A stretch of DNA of 64,000 bases from Planctomycetota bacterium (GTDB lineage: Bacteria; Planctomycetota; Phycisphaerae; Phycisphaerales; SM1A02), in the NCBI GenBank assembly GCA_016873255.1, contig VGXR01000001.1:1-64000 (forward strand), written 5' to 3'. Each line of letters begins with the position of its first letter. The first letter of the stretch is position 1. The notes under the pieces were generated by a model. It ran no database searches. It was not told the DNA's origin and saw only the letters and a program-made list of their open reading frames with translations. Both the position numbers and the translations under genes were made by a program. Below, one piece after another: positions 1 through 8,355 of the stretch.

Positions 1-744
1 GCGCAGGCGCGCAAGTGCAAGCACCGAGACCATGACGCTCGCCGCCAGCGCGGCGGCCGTCCCCAGGAACGACAGGCCCACGCCCATGCCGCTGTCCTGG
101 GCGTCCATCGCGTTCATCGACATCAGTGTGAAGTTGTAGAAGCCGTGCAGGCCGATGGCGCCGGCAAGCCCCAGCGCGATCCACAGGAAGCGGCGCTGCG
201 GCGTGAAGCGCGCCACGCCGATGCAGGCCCCCATCACCACGCCGAAGGCCGCATGCATGGGCACTGCCGTGAGCGCGCGCATGGTGGCCACAGTCAGCGA
301 CTTGCCCACGGAGCCGTCGTCGCCCATCCAGTTGCTCATCACGTAGAGCACGTTCTCGATGCCCGCGAACCCAAGCCCCGCGGCCGAGCCGTACACGATC
401 CCGTCCATCGGCTCGTCGAACGCGTCGCGCCGGGCGGCATAGAACCAGAGCACCCCGAACTTCAGCGCCTCCTCCACCAGCGCAGCCACCGCGAACGCAT
501 TGAAGCCCGCATGCAGGAGCGTCTCCGTGCCCGATTGCAGCGTCAGACCCAGCATGACGCCGAGCTTCATCATGCCGATCTCCAGCGCCATCGCCGGCGC
601 CGCGATCAGCACGCCGAAGAAGAGGGTCAGGAGCACCACGCCAGCGGGTTCGCGCAACCGGTCGCGGAAGTAGAGCCACAGGAAGATCAGCGCAACGGGG
701 ACGATGCTCGCGGCGAGGAGGAGTATGGGAGTGGCCCGGTCCAT
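1..744 (-). CDS. PrsW-family intramembrane metalloprotease (3' end outside the window)
   Basis: This is a polytopic membrane protein starting at the ATG at 744 and running off the left edge, with 248 codons visible. It carries the PrsW (peptidase M82) signatures in order: EEALK in a membrane segment, GFAGIEN, a conserved His in HAAFGVV, and HGFYN. In this family the paired glutamates and histidines bind the catalytic metal, and members cleave membrane-anchored proteins such as anti-sigma factors. No anti-sigma partner is visible nearby, so the substrate is unknown. The gene is read toward the window edge, away from the flavoprotein at 769. Confidence 0.85.
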   Translation of the reverse strand, partial: MDRATPILLLAASIVPVALIFLWLYFRDRLREPAGVVLLTLFFGVLIAAPAMALEIGMMKLGVMLGLTLQSGTETLLHAGFNAFAVAALVEEALKFGVLWFYAARRDAFDEPMDGIVYGSAAGLGFAGIENVLYVMSNWMGDDGSVGKSLTVATMRALTAVPMHAAFGVVMGACIGVARFTPQRRFLWIALGLAGAIGLHGFYNFTLMSMNAMDAQDSGMGVGLSFLGTAAALAASVMVSVLALARLR

Positions 745-768
745 GTGGGGGGTGTACCACTGGGAAAC

Positions 769-2283
769 TCACACCACCTGCTTCCCCCCGAACACTCGTC
801 CCGGATCGACAGCCGCCTTGACCGCCTCGAGCCGTGCGAGGTTGGTGCCCCAGTACGCGCGGCGCCAGTCGGCCATGCCGGCGTCGGCGTAGTTGAGGTA
901 GCTGCCCTGCCCCATTGCCGGGCGCACGGCATCGGAGAGTCCGCGGACCCATGCGCGATTGGCGGCATCGACGCCGGGGTCCGCGCGCTCCGCCGGCCAC
1001 TCCGCGGCGAACTCGGCAAGGAACCGGGCACCGCGGTGCGCGAATGCGGTTGCGCCCGGAGATGCCTTGGCCACCGCGCCGCCGAACGCATTGCAGATGA
1101 GCATGCAGGTGCTCCCGCCGAAGTCAGCGCGCGAGCTCAGGCGGTCGCCGAGGGCCGCGGCGATGCGCGCGGCCACCGCTTTGGTCGCGGGAAGCGTCGC
1201 GAACACCGAGGAGTTCGCCGAGCGCGGGCGCGCAACCCGGGGCGTGGCAGCATCGGAGGGCGGCGTGGCCTGGGAGCGCGCGGTGCGCGCGGGCGCGGTA
1301 CCGACGGAACGCTCCAGCGCGGCGGCGAGCTTCACCGCGTGATCGGGGCCGCGCTCGCTCCGCACGAGCGTGCGGATGCTCGAACTTCGCGGGGTGCCCG
1401 AGGTGCTCCACACGAGGCTGCTCGACGCATCCGCCGGCAGCGAATCGATGAAGGCCGACCACGCAAGGAACACCTCGGCGGCCCACGCCCACGGCCAATG
1501 CTGCGCGGCAGTGTGCGTTGCGCGCCACGGTCGCGCCTGGAGCGTCACCTCCGTCACCGCACCGAAGGATGCACCACCGCCGCGCAGCGCCCAGAACAGC
1601 TCGGGCATGGTGCCTTCGTCGGTGGTCACGACGCGGCCATCGGCAAGCACCACCTCCGCCGAGCGCAGCGCGTCGATCGTCAGCCCGTGCACGCGCGACA
1701 TGCCGTTGAAGCCGCCGCCGAGGAGCAGCCCGCCGAGCCCCACCGAGTCGCAGGTTCCAAGCGTGCAGGTGCTGCGTCCGTGGCGGTGATAGAGCGCGCG
1801 TGCGACATCGCCAAGCAGCGCCCCGCCGCCGATGCGCACCGTGCCCTCGGCCGTCCCGGGCGCAGTGGCCGAGAGCGCGGACATGTCGACGATGACGCCG
1901 TCGCACAGCGAGTCGCCGATGAAGCTGTGGCCGCCCGATCGGATGCGCAGCGCGACGCCCTCGGCGCGCGACCAGCGGACGATGGCGGCGACATCCGCCG
2001 CAGTGCGCGGGTGCGCGATGGCAACGGGCTGCGACTGCCAGCATCCGTTCCAACTCGTGCGCAAGGCGTCGAAGGCAGGGGATCCGGGCCCGGAGACCGG
2101 GCATGCCACGGCGCGCGCGAGCGAGGCGGCGAGCGCGGATGTGGGTGAGGCGGATGGTGCCGCGGCTGGACCGCGCACGCCGCGCTCGGGCGCGATGCAC
2201 GCGGCGGCGACCCGCGGACGAAGCAGGATGGTCGGGAACGCCACCGCCGCGAGGGACGCTCGGAGGGCACATCGGCGGTCCAT
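769..2283 (-). CDS. FAD-binding oxidoreductase, berberine-bridge-enzyme type, Tat-exported
   Basis: About 504 residues. The N-terminus, MDRRCALRAS followed by a hydrophobic stretch, looks like a twin-arginine signal, which fits export of a folded flavoprotein. The FAD_binding_4 domain has RSGGHS, whose His is the usual 8-alpha flavin attachment site. The motif LGTCDSVGLGG places a Cys where bicovalent members attach the flavin C6. The C-terminus (NYADAGMADWRRAYWG, then VDPGRVFGG) is the BBE domain. Members oxidise alcohols, sugars or alkaloids with O2; the substrate here cannot be told. An in-frame GTG at 2295 is an alternative start that would place four residues before the twin-arginine motif. 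Confidence 0.88.
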   Translation of the reverse strand: MDRRCALRASLAAVAFPTILLRPRVAAACIAPERGVRGPAAAPSASPTSALAASLARAVACPVSGPGSPAFDALRTSWNGCWQSQPVAIAHPRTAADVAAIVRWSRAEGVALRIRSGGHSFIGDSLCDGVIVDMSALSATAPGTAEGTVRIGGGALLGDVARALYHRHGRSTCTLGTCDSVGLGGLLLGGGFNGMSRVHGLTIDALRSAEVVLADGRVVTTDEGTMPELFWALRGGGASFGAVTEVTLQARPWRATHTAAQHWPWAWAAEVFLAWSAFIDSLPADASSSLVWSTSGTPRSSSIRTLVRSERGPDHAVKLAAALERSVGTAPARTARSQATPPSDAATPRVARPRSANSSVFATLPATKAVAARIAAALGDRLSSRADFGGSTCMLICNAFGGAVAKASPGATAFAHRGARFLAEFAAEWPAERADPGVDAANRAWVRGLSDAVRPAMGQGSYLNYADAGMADWRRAYWGTNLARLEAVKAAVDPGRVFGGKQVV

Positions 2284-2451
2284 GCGGACGGTCACCGAAG
2301 GACTATCGGCGTGGGAATGGCGCGAGGGCGAATCGGCATGGGGCCGATTGGGGCGGGCCCGGCCGCCACGAATTCCGCCAACCGCCCCGCGCGGTGAAGT
2401 TCATGCTTCCCCGCCCTCGGCGATAGTTCCCGCGCACCCAGCTCGTGCCGG

Positions 2452-3093
2452 GTGCCGCAACCGGTCCGCCGGGGGCGTGCGGCAGGGCCGCGGATCGCAC
2501 CGCTTCTCGGGGACTTCGTGGAACACAAGGACCAGGCGCAACTCGACCCAGGGCTCGCCGCACGGATCGCGCGGCTCGAAGGCATGCTCTCGCCGGACGG
2601 CACCGTCCGCTGCGAGCGACTCGTCATCATGGGCGCGAGCGGAACGCCGCGCATCGTGGCATCGGTGAGCCCTTCCGGGGAAGCGATGCTCGAGTGGCTC
2701 GACAGCGGGCAAGTGCGCCGCGTTATGGTGGCCGCGCGCGCCGACGGATCCGCGGGCATGATGCTCGCGGACCCCTCGGGCCAGACCCGCCTGGCGCTCG
2801 GAACGGGCGCGGGCGGCGAGGCGCACCTCGCGTGCGTCGACACGGCCGGCCGCCCCCGGATCACCGTCGGAACCACCGGCAACGCCGCGGCCGAAGCGCC
2901 CGGCGCTCGCCCGGTGGCCGCCATCACGGTGCTCGACGAGGCCGGCGCCACGCGCATCGCGATGCGCTCCAACGGCGGCGACGCGGTGCTGGCGTTCGCC
3001 GACGCCCAGCGCCGCGTGCGCCTGTCGGCCGGCACGTTCGCGGACGGGACGGTCGCGGTGCCCGGCATGGCGGGGGACGCGCCGGGGAGGTGA
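2452..3093 (+). CDS. Hypothetical protein with short beta-type repeats
   Basis: I do not recognise a family. The protein is about 213 residues from the GTG at 2452; a second GTG at 2518, giving a protein beginning (V/M)EHKDQAQLDP, is equally possible. The body contains about five degenerate repeats of roughly 25-30 residues built on the pattern D-x-x-G-x-x-R-(I/L)-x-(V/L), for example GTPRIVASV, GQTRLALGT, GRPRITVGT and GATRIAMRS, which suggests a beta-stranded repeat fold. There is no signal peptide or membrane segment. A GATAGT box at about 2422 could drive it. It is a stand-alone plus-strand gene ahead of the toxin-antitoxin pair. Confidence 0.55.
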   Translation: MPQPVRRGRAAGPRIAPLLGDFVEHKDQAQLDPGLAARIARLEGMLSPDGTVRCERLVIMGASGTPRIVASVSPSGEAMLEWLDSGQVRRVMVAARADGSAGMMLADPSGQTRLALGTGAGGEAHLACVDTAGRPRITVGTTGNAAAEAPGARPVAAITVLDEAGATRIAMRSNGGDAVLAFADAQRRVRLSAGTFADGTVAVPGMAGDAPGR

Positions 3094-3145
3094 GGGGCGC
3101 TGGAACGATGGGCACGATGCCAACCGGCGACGTGCGCGAATCCCG

Positions 3146-3179
3146 TTGACTTTCCAAACTGGTTGACTAAACTAGTTGT
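3146..3179 (+). promoter_or_regulatory. Promoter/operator of the toxin-antitoxin operon
   Basis: TTGACT at 3146-3151 and TAAACT at 3168-3173 are separated by 16 bp, and the ATG follows only 6 nt later, so the transcript is predicted to be leaderless. Between and over these boxes lie AACTGGTT and the palindromic AACTAGTT, the kind of paired sites bound by Phd-type antitoxins for autoregulation. Confidence 0.65.
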
Positions 3180-3446
3180 ATGGTCCACCAAGTCGGCTCC
3201 TTCGAGGCGAAGACGAAGCTCTCAGAGTTGCTCCGGCTCGCGGAGCATGGCGACGAGGTCGTCGTGCTCCGGCGCGGCCAGCGCATCGCGATCATCATGG
3301 GCGCCGCCCGGTACGACGAGATCACGAAGCCGCCGGAGGACGAGGACTGGCGCGAGGCATCACGGAAGTGGCTTGACCGTGGCCCCGGTGTCACTCGCGC
3401 TGAGTTCCGGAAGATCCTGGAGGAGTCGAAGCGAGGCCGACCGTGA
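3180..3446 (+). CDS. Antitoxin, Phd/YefM family
   Basis: A small 88-residue protein that begins MVHQVGSFEAKTKLSELL and continues with GDEVVVLRRGQRIAIIM, the N-terminal DNA-binding half of Phd/YefM antitoxins. The C-terminal half (about 50-88) is charged and would be the disordered toxin-binding tail. It overlaps the toxin gene by 4 nt (ATGA), the usual coupling of antitoxin and toxin translation. The product should neutralise the PIN toxin and repress its own promoter at the AACTNGTT palindromes that overlap the start. Confidence 0.88.
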   Translation: MVHQVGSFEAKTKLSELLRLAEHGDEVVVLRRGQRIAIIMGAARYDEITKPPEDEDWREASRKWLDRGPGVTRAEFRKILEESKRGRP

Positions 3447-3862
3447 TGATCGTGGACTCCTCCGCGATACTCGCGATCCTGCTGCGAGAGCCGGACGGGC
3501 GCGTCGTGTTCCGAGCAATCGAGGAGTGCGACTCCCTTGTCGCGCCGGCGCTCCTGCCCTACGAGGTCACCAACGGCCTCCGGGCTGCCGTGGTTCGACA
3601 GCGGCTTGATCACGGCGACACGGAGCGCTGCGTCCGGATGTTCCTGGGCTACCCATGGGCCTTCGATATCCAGAGTTCGGGCGATCGGGTGCTTCGCGTC
3701 GCGAGCCTCGCCGCAGCTCACGACCTGTCGACCTATGACGCCTCGTACCTCGAACTGAGCGTGCGCCAGGCGAAGCCGCTCGTGACACTCGATGCCAGTT
3801 TGCGCAAGGCGGCTCGCGCCGAGCACGTGCTCGTGCTTCCGAAGTCCCTCGCGAGGGGCTGA
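3443..3862 (+). CDS. vapC: VapC-like PIN-domain ribonuclease toxin
   Basis: A 139-residue PIN protein. The four acidic residues expected in the metal site are visible: D5 in MMIVDSSA, E41 in LPYEVTNGL, D99 in STYDASYLE and D117 in VTLDASL. The length is typical for VapC. These toxins cleave RNA, often tRNA or rRNA loops, when the antitoxin is degraded. It is translationally coupled to the upstream antitoxin. The RNA target cannot be inferred from sequence. Confidence 0.9.
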   Translation: MMIVDSSAILAILLREPDGRVVFRAIEECDSLVAPALLPYEVTNGLRAAVVRQRLDHGDTERCVRMFLGYPWAFDIQSSGDRVLRVASLAAAHDLSTYDASYLELSVRQAKPLVTLDASLRKAARAEHVLVLPKSLARG

Positions 3863-3904
3863 TGCCGCCGGAGCAAGCGCCCACGAGGGACCCGAGCAAA
3901 CCGC

Positions 3905-3910
3905 TACGAT
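3905..3910 (+). promoter_or_regulatory. Candidate -10 box (TACGAT) of the DUF3754 gene
   Basis: TACGAT lies 11 nt before the ATG at 3922, at the outer edge of the offset range of the TAnnnT boxes in this window. It supports choosing 3922 as the start rather than the ATG at 3862 that touches the vapC stop. Confidence 0.4.
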
Positions 3911-3921
3911 TCCCGCCCTCC

Positions 3922-5130
3922 ATGGCCGCTCTCCCGCCCTCCGACCACTCCATCCCCGCGTCGCTCGAGCGCGTGCGCGGGTGGCTTGCGAAGGACGGGC
4001 TCGCGGGCGAGGCAACGCCGGTTGCCGCGGCGGGCGGGCTGCTGGTTGCGCTCCTGCGGCTGGAAGCCTGCGTCCGCGGGGACACGCTGAAGAGCCTGCA
4101 CAATGCCACCGTCGCGGCAGGCGGCGATCCGGCCTCGCCCGAGTACGGACGGTTCGTGGCCGCGCTGCAGGAACTGCTCGAGCGCGCCAACTACCGGCAG
4201 ATCGCGGACGCGGAGCTGCGCGAGGCGTTCGAGTCGCAGGCGCTCTCGGCCGTGCGCATCGAGGTGAACATGGCCGCGTTCCGCGCGCTGCACATGTACG
4301 CCCGCGGCAAGGAGCGGCGGCGCGAGGTGCTCCGCAGGCTGTTCGGGCTCGTCAAGCGACCGGTGGAGTTCGACGTGCTCGAGCGGGTGTTCGTGTTCAG
4401 CTGCATGAACCCGGCGGAACTGGACAAGGCGAAGCTCAAGGGCCACGGCGGCGCGCAGCTGCGCCCCGCCCCGCTGATGCTCAAGCTGTTCCGCGGCATC
4501 CCGGTGCCGGACCTGGAGATGCTGCTCCCGAACACGCGGCTTCGCATGCGGCGCATCGACCAGGCCACGGTGTTCGTGCCGGCGGCGGTGAGCGTCATCA
4601 TGGCCGCGTCCAAGGTGCTCCTTTCGCTGACGGCCATCATCGGGCTGGTGAAGTTCTGGCTCGGCCTGCAGCAGGAGCACCCGGTGGCCGCGGGCGGCTG
4701 GGGGCTGGTGGCGGCGGGCTCGTTCACGCTCCTCGGCATCACCATGGGCGCGTGGACCAAGTACCAGAAGCGCCGGCTGGAGTACGCCAACGCGCACTCG
4801 CAGACGCTCTACTTCCAGACGCTCGACAGCGAGTCCGGCGCCTTCCTGCGCGTGGTCGACGAGGCCTTCGAGGAGGAGGCCAAGGAAGCCCTGCTCGCGT
4901 GGGCGTTCCTGGTGAAGTCCGGCCCGGCCACCGAGCAGGAACTCGACGAACGCATCGAACGCTGGCTGGCCGGCCACCTGGGGAAGGCATGCGACTTCGA
5001 GGTGGACGACGCGCTGGCCAAGCTCGAGCGCCTCGGCGCCGCCTCGCGCGACGGCGACCGCTGGAGCGCACGCGACCCGGGGACGACGGCCGCTGCGCTG
5101 CGGGAGCGGTGGGCGAAGGCGGCGGGCTGA
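3922..5130 (+). CDS. DUF3754 (TMEM143-like) membrane protein
   Basis: About 402 residues. The motif LFRGIPVPDLEMLLPNTRLR followed by two hydrophobic segments (around residues 215-245 and 255-275) is typical of DUF3754/TMEM143 proteins, whose function is unknown. The C-terminal third (ALLAWAFLVKSGPATEQELD onward) resembles a small helical, winged-helix-like domain. An earlier ATG at 3862 overlaps the vapC stop by one base and would add 20 residues. I prefer 3922 because a TACGAT box precedes it and the extra residues are low in family-like character. Confidence 0.75.
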   Translation: MAALPPSDHSIPASLERVRGWLAKDGLAGEATPVAAAGGLLVALLRLEACVRGDTLKSLHNATVAAGGDPASPEYGRFVAALQELLERANYRQIADAELREAFESQALSAVRIEVNMAAFRALHMYARGKERRREVLRRLFGLVKRPVEFDVLERVFVFSCMNPAELDKAKLKGHGGAQLRPAPLMLKLFRGIPVPDLEMLLPNTRLRMRRIDQATVFVPAAVSVIMAASKVLLSLTAIIGLVKFWLGLQQEHPVAAGGWGLVAAGSFTLLGITMGAWTKYQKRRLEYANAHSQTLYFQTLDSESGAFLRVVDEAFEEEAKEALLAWAFLVKSGPATEQELDERIERWLAGHLGKACDFEVDDALAKLERLGAASRDGDRWSARDPGTTAAALRERWAKAAG

Positions 5131-5192
5131 GTCCACGGGCTGGGTCCATGGGCTGGGACGCGGCGCCGGAGCAGGCCGTTCGGGCATCCGTG

Positions 5193-5204
5193 GATCGATA
5201 GACT
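5193..5204 (+). promoter_or_regulatory. GATCGATAGACT motif, copy 1
   Basis: GATCGATAGACT lies 22 nt before the start of the unknown gene at 5227. The same 12-mer occurs at 6994-7005 and a shorter GATCGATAGA at 6962-6971, both before the fic gene. It contains the palindrome ATCGAT and a TAGACT -10-like box, so it may be an operator overlapping a promoter. Confidence 0.45.
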
Positions 5205-5226
5205 TCGCGGAGATCCGGAGGCCCCC

Positions 5227-6144
5227 ATGGCACAACAAGACTCAGTCATCGAGCTGGTCCACAGGCTGCTTGACGATGTTCCCGAACCCAGCGAGGCAAG
5301 GCTGTCGCGACACGAGTGGACACCGCTGCGCGGCTCGACATTCCAGCGGCTCTTTCGGGGATCAGCTTCGGAGCGCGCGGCTCGACGGGTCGCAGACGAG
5401 GCGAAGAGCAGCTATGACGAGGTCGAGCGCCAGTTGGACGCGGAACAGGCGGCCGACCGGTCTGGCGCGCGCAAGCGCCTGGCCAGTGCGAAGGTCCCGG
5501 CCGAGAGCAACGCCTTCACGGTGCGATACACCGACGACATTGCCCGCCGATGGTCCAACCGGCTCGCCACGGCGATTCAGGCGAGGGCCGTCGCCGAGCG
5601 ACTTCGACAGGTGCCCATCGAGCGGGCTGTGGAGTTTGGAGCAACGAGGGACGGCATCGAGTGGCTGCGGTCGGCACGAGCACGCAATCTGCGCGAGGCA
5701 TCGGTGCTTGTCATGGTCACGCCTGCTCGGCTCGAGCACACGTGGTACTCGAAGATCACGGGCCTGATCGGGCCGCACTGCGGGCCCCAAAGGGCAGACT
5801 TCGCGCAGATGGAGGAGTTGCTCGGATGCACCACGGTGCTTTCGGGCATTGTCGACCCCATCGCAACAGCGGAGTCGTGCGAACGCCGCGACCTCGCGTC
5901 GGCGCTCCCGACGGCCGAGGAGATCCTCGATCGCTGGAAGCGCGCCGCTGACAAGGAGTCCAGACTGACCGAGGTTCGAGGGGAGTGCGAGGCGGAGGAG
6001 TGCATCCGCATGGCCGAGCTCCATGTCGCGACGCTGCGCTGGCGCTCGTCAGTCATCGGCAGGGTCCGAGCCGCGACACGGGCGATGATTGCGGATGCCG
6101 CCCGCCGGATGGTGGATGCATCCCCGGCCGATGCCCCTGCGTAG
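5227..6144 (+). CDS. Hypothetical protein, charged and mainly helical
   Basis: I do not recognise this 305-residue protein. It starts after a clear Shine-Dalgarno sequence (CGGAGG at 5216-5221). It is rich in Arg, Glu and Ala with long predicted helices (around residues 60-90 and 225-295), with no signal peptide or membrane span. Codon use is a little less GC-skewed than in the neighbouring housekeeping genes, which fits an accessory region. The GATCGATAGACT motif upstream suggests shared control with fic. Confidence 0.6.
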   Translation: MAQQDSVIELVHRLLDDVPEPSEARLSRHEWTPLRGSTFQRLFRGSASERAARRVADEAKSSYDEVERQLDAEQAADRSGARKRLASAKVPAESNAFTVRYTDDIARRWSNRLATAIQARAVAERLRQVPIERAVEFGATRDGIEWLRSARARNLREASVLVMVTPARLEHTWYSKITGLIGPHCGPQRADFAQMEELLGCTTVLSGIVDPIATAESCERRDLASALPTAEEILDRWKRAADKESRLTEVRGECEAEECIRMAELHVATLRWRSSVIGRVRAATRAMIADAARRMVDASPADAPA

Positions 6145-6147
6145 TCA

Positions 6148-6963
6148 GTGCTGCACCCCGCACCCATGCCACCCGCCCCTTCCGGAGCCTGGGAGTTAAC
6201 CGTCCTCGCGGCGCAACCGCCGCGCGAGGGGCCGATGCAACTGTCGCACCTGAAGGCCGTTGCGGCAACGGGGTTGCCCTGGCGCGTGCAGGACAAGGCC
6301 ACCGGCATGGTGTTCCTGCTCTGCCCGCGGGCCACCGTGATCATCGGATCCACGGCGCTCGAGTACGGCCACCAGGACGGCGACGAGATCGCGACGGAAG
6401 TGCTCGGCCGGCCGTTCTACCTGGGCGAGGCGCCCGTCACGCAGTCGCAATGGGAGCGGGTGACCGGCACCAACCCGAGCGTGCACCAGGGCGCGGCGCT
6501 GCCGGTCGACAACGTCTCGGCCTGGGACTGCATCGAGTTCCTGCGGTCGATGGGCCCGGGGTTCCGGTTTCCGCGCGAGTCCGAGTGGGAGTACGCATGC
6601 CGGGCCGGGTCCGAGACGCCCTTCAGCCACGCGGACCAGCTTGATGCGCATGCGGTGAACTACAACGGAGTCCACCCCTACCCCGGCGGCGCCCCCGGCC
6701 CGAACCGGCGCATGCCGGTGCCGGCCGGCAGCCTGCCGCCGAACCGCTGGGGCTTCCACGAGATGCTCGGCAATGTCTGGGAGTGGTGCTCGGCGCACCC
6801 TTCTCGGGTCGTGATGAACGGCGACGTGCGCGTGCAGACGGTGCTGCGCGGCGGATCGTGGGGAAACCACGCGCACAGCTGCCGGTGCGCCTCTCGGTTG
6901 GTGCGCATTCCTGAGTACCGGCGTCAGAACGCGGGGTTTCGGGTGGCGAGGGACGTCGCGTGA
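6148..6963 (+). CDS. SUMF1/formylglycine-generating-enzyme-like protein
   Basis: Up to 271 residues from the GTG at 6148; ATGs at 6166 and 6235 are possible later starts. The FGE-sulfatase domain is recognisable from PVTQSQWERVTGTNPS, FRFPRESEWEYACRAG, GNVWEWC and LRGGSWGNHAHSCRCASR. In true formylglycine-generating enzymes this fold oxidises a sulfatase Cys, but most bacterial relatives have other or unknown roles, including ligand-binding effector domains. No sulfatase is encoded nearby, so the substrate is unknown. The stop codon overlaps the GATCGATAGA motif in front of fic. Confidence 0.82.
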   Translation: MLHPAPMPPAPSGAWELTVLAAQPPREGPMQLSHLKAVAATGLPWRVQDKATGMVFLLCPRATVIIGSTALEYGHQDGDEIATEVLGRPFYLGEAPVTQSQWERVTGTNPSVHQGAALPVDNVSAWDCIEFLRSMGPGFRFPRESEWEYACRAGSETPFSHADQLDAHAVNYNGVHPYPGGAPGPNRRMPVPAGSLPPNRWGFHEMLGNVWEWCSAHPSRVVMNGDVRVQTVLRGGSWGNHAHSCRCASRLVRIPEYRRQNAGFRVARDVA

Positions 6964-7005
6964 TCGATAGAAACTCGTTGCATCGCTCATTTTGATCGAT
7001 AGACT
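6962..7005 (+). promoter_or_regulatory. fic promoter with duplicated GATCGATAGA operator
   Basis: TTGCAT (6978-6983) and TAGACT (7000-7005) are 16 bp apart, and the fic ATG follows 8 nt later, predicting a transcript with almost no leader. GATCGATAGA occurs at 6962 and again at 6994, a spacing of 32 bp (about three helical turns), flanking the -35 box. Confidence 0.6.
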
Positions 7006-7013
7006 GAAGCGCC

Positions 7014-8195
7014 ATGGAGCGCTGGAACTGGCAACGGGCGGAGTGGCCGCGGCTGCGGTTCGATGCCGCGGTGCTCGATGCCGCGGAGGAGCGGTTCGCG
7101 GCCGGGTGCGGTGCGCTGCTCGCACGCGTGCGCCGGGTGGAGCCGGGCGAGGAGGAGCGCGTCATGGTCGAGCGCGTGGTGGACGAGGCCATCACCACGT
7201 CCACCATCGAGGGTGAGGTGCTCGACCGCGCCAGCGTGCAGTCGTCAGTGCGACGAGCGCTGAGCCTGGGAGTGCCCGATCCGAAGGCCGGCGATGCCGA
7301 GCGCGGCGTGTCCGAGCTGCTGGTGGACGTATGCCGAACGTTTGCGCTTGAGCTCGACGAGACAACCCTGTGCCGCTGGCATGCGCTGGTCATGCGTGGG
7401 CGCAAGGACCTTCCCGACGTCGGGCGCTGGCGAACGCGGCGCGAACCCATGCAGGTGGTGAGCGGACGGCTCGACCGGCCGACCGTGCATTTCGAGGCAC
7501 CGCCTTCGACGCGCGTTCCGGCGGAAATGGCCCGGTTTCTCGCGTGGTTCAACGGGGGACGCGCCCCGGCAGGGAACGCGCGGCTGGGGCCGCTGGCGCG
7601 TGCGGGCCTCGCGCACTTGTGGTTCGAGAGCGTGCATCCATTCGCCGACGGCAACGGCCGCCTTGGCCGCGCGATCAGCGAGAAGGCGCTGGCGCAGTCG
7701 ATGGAGCATCCGTCCCTCACCGCGATATCGCCGGTGATCCTGGCCCGCCGCGCCGAGTACTACGCCGCACTTGCGGCAGCAAGCCGCGGGATGGAGGCAA
7801 CCGCGTGGCTACGGTGGTTCGCGGGCGCGGTGCTGCAGGCACAGGCACGCGCCGCGGCCGAGGTGGAGTTCGTGCTTGCCAAGGCGCGACTCCTCGCTCG
7901 GCTCGGGCAGCAGCTCAACGTGCGGCAGGAGAAGGCGCTGCTTCGCATGATGGAACCCGGCACCGCGGGCTTCGAGGGCGGCATGACGGCTGGCAAGTAC
8001 GTGGCGCTCACGCGCGCAAGCCCGGCGACCGCCACGCGCGACCTTTCGGAGCTCGCGGAGGCAGGCGCGCTGCTCCGCACCGGCGAGCGGCGGTACGTCC
8101 GCTACGCGCTCACCCTGCCCGTGCGGCCGGCCCCGCGGATCGACGTGGACGAGAAGGGCCGCGTTGTGGTTCGGGCGACCCGCGAGCCCCATTAG
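7014..8195 (+). CDS. Fic-domain AMP-transferase, self-inhibited class
   Basis: A 393-residue protein with the complete Fic loop HPFADGNGRLGR at residues 208-219; its His is the catalytic base for transferring AMP from ATP to a target hydroxyl. The N-terminus (MERWNWQRAEWPRLRF) matches the DUF4172 region. T62 to G67 (TSTIEG) fits the inhibitory motif (S/T)xxxE(G/N), so E66 should block ATP binding in the resting state. The C-terminal part looks like a winged helix (TRDLSELAEAGALLRTG), suggesting DNA binding and autoregulation at the duplicated GATCGATAGA sites. The target protein is unknown. Confidence 0.92.
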   Translation: MERWNWQRAEWPRLRFDAAVLDAAEERFAAGCGALLARVRRVEPGEEERVMVERVVDEAITTSTIEGEVLDRASVQSSVRRALSLGVPDPKAGDAERGVSELLVDVCRTFALELDETTLCRWHALVMRGRKDLPDVGRWRTRREPMQVVSGRLDRPTVHFEAPPSTRVPAEMARFLAWFNGGRAPAGNARLGPLARAGLAHLWFESVHPFADGNGRLGRAISEKALAQSMEHPSLTAISPVILARRAEYYAALAAASRGMEATAWLRWFAGAVLQAQARAAAEVEFVLAKARLLARLGQQLNVRQEKALLRMMEPGTAGFEGGMTAGKYVALTRASPATATRDLSELAEAGALLRTGERRYVRYALTLPVRPAPRIDVDEKGRVVVRATREPH

Positions 8196-8247
8196 TTGGG
8201 GTGCTCGGCGGGGCGTTCCGGAATCTGCGCTTCCATGCGGATTCCGC

Positions 8248-8275
8248 TTGATCGCGCCGAGGGCGGTCCTATTCT
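8248..8275 (+). promoter_or_regulatory. Promoter of the AAA-like gene
   Basis: TTGATC at 8248-8253 and TATTCT at 8270-8275 are separated by 16 bp. The predicted leader is about 75 nt and ends in a strong AAGGAG Shine-Dalgarno sequence at 8344-8349, so unlike many neighbours this gene is not leaderless. Confidence 0.55.
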
Positions 8276-8355
8276 CGCGCGCTCACGGCACGCAGGACGT
8301 TGGACGCAGGACGCGCCGCCGCACGCACGACGCAGCACATTGCAAGGAGCGACTC

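Noticed and set aside
145-2148. Long plus-strand open frame of about 667 codons opposite the PrsW and flavoprotein genes
   Set aside because: It is an antisense shadow caused by the high GC content. It is Arg/His/Ala-rich with no family resemblance, while both minus-strand genes under it have full family motifs.
6148-6963. Formylglycine-generating-enzyme-like gene as evidence for a sulfatase system
   Set aside because: No sulfatase gene or C-x-P-x-R motif protein occurs in the window, and most bacterial proteins with this fold are not true sulfatase activators.
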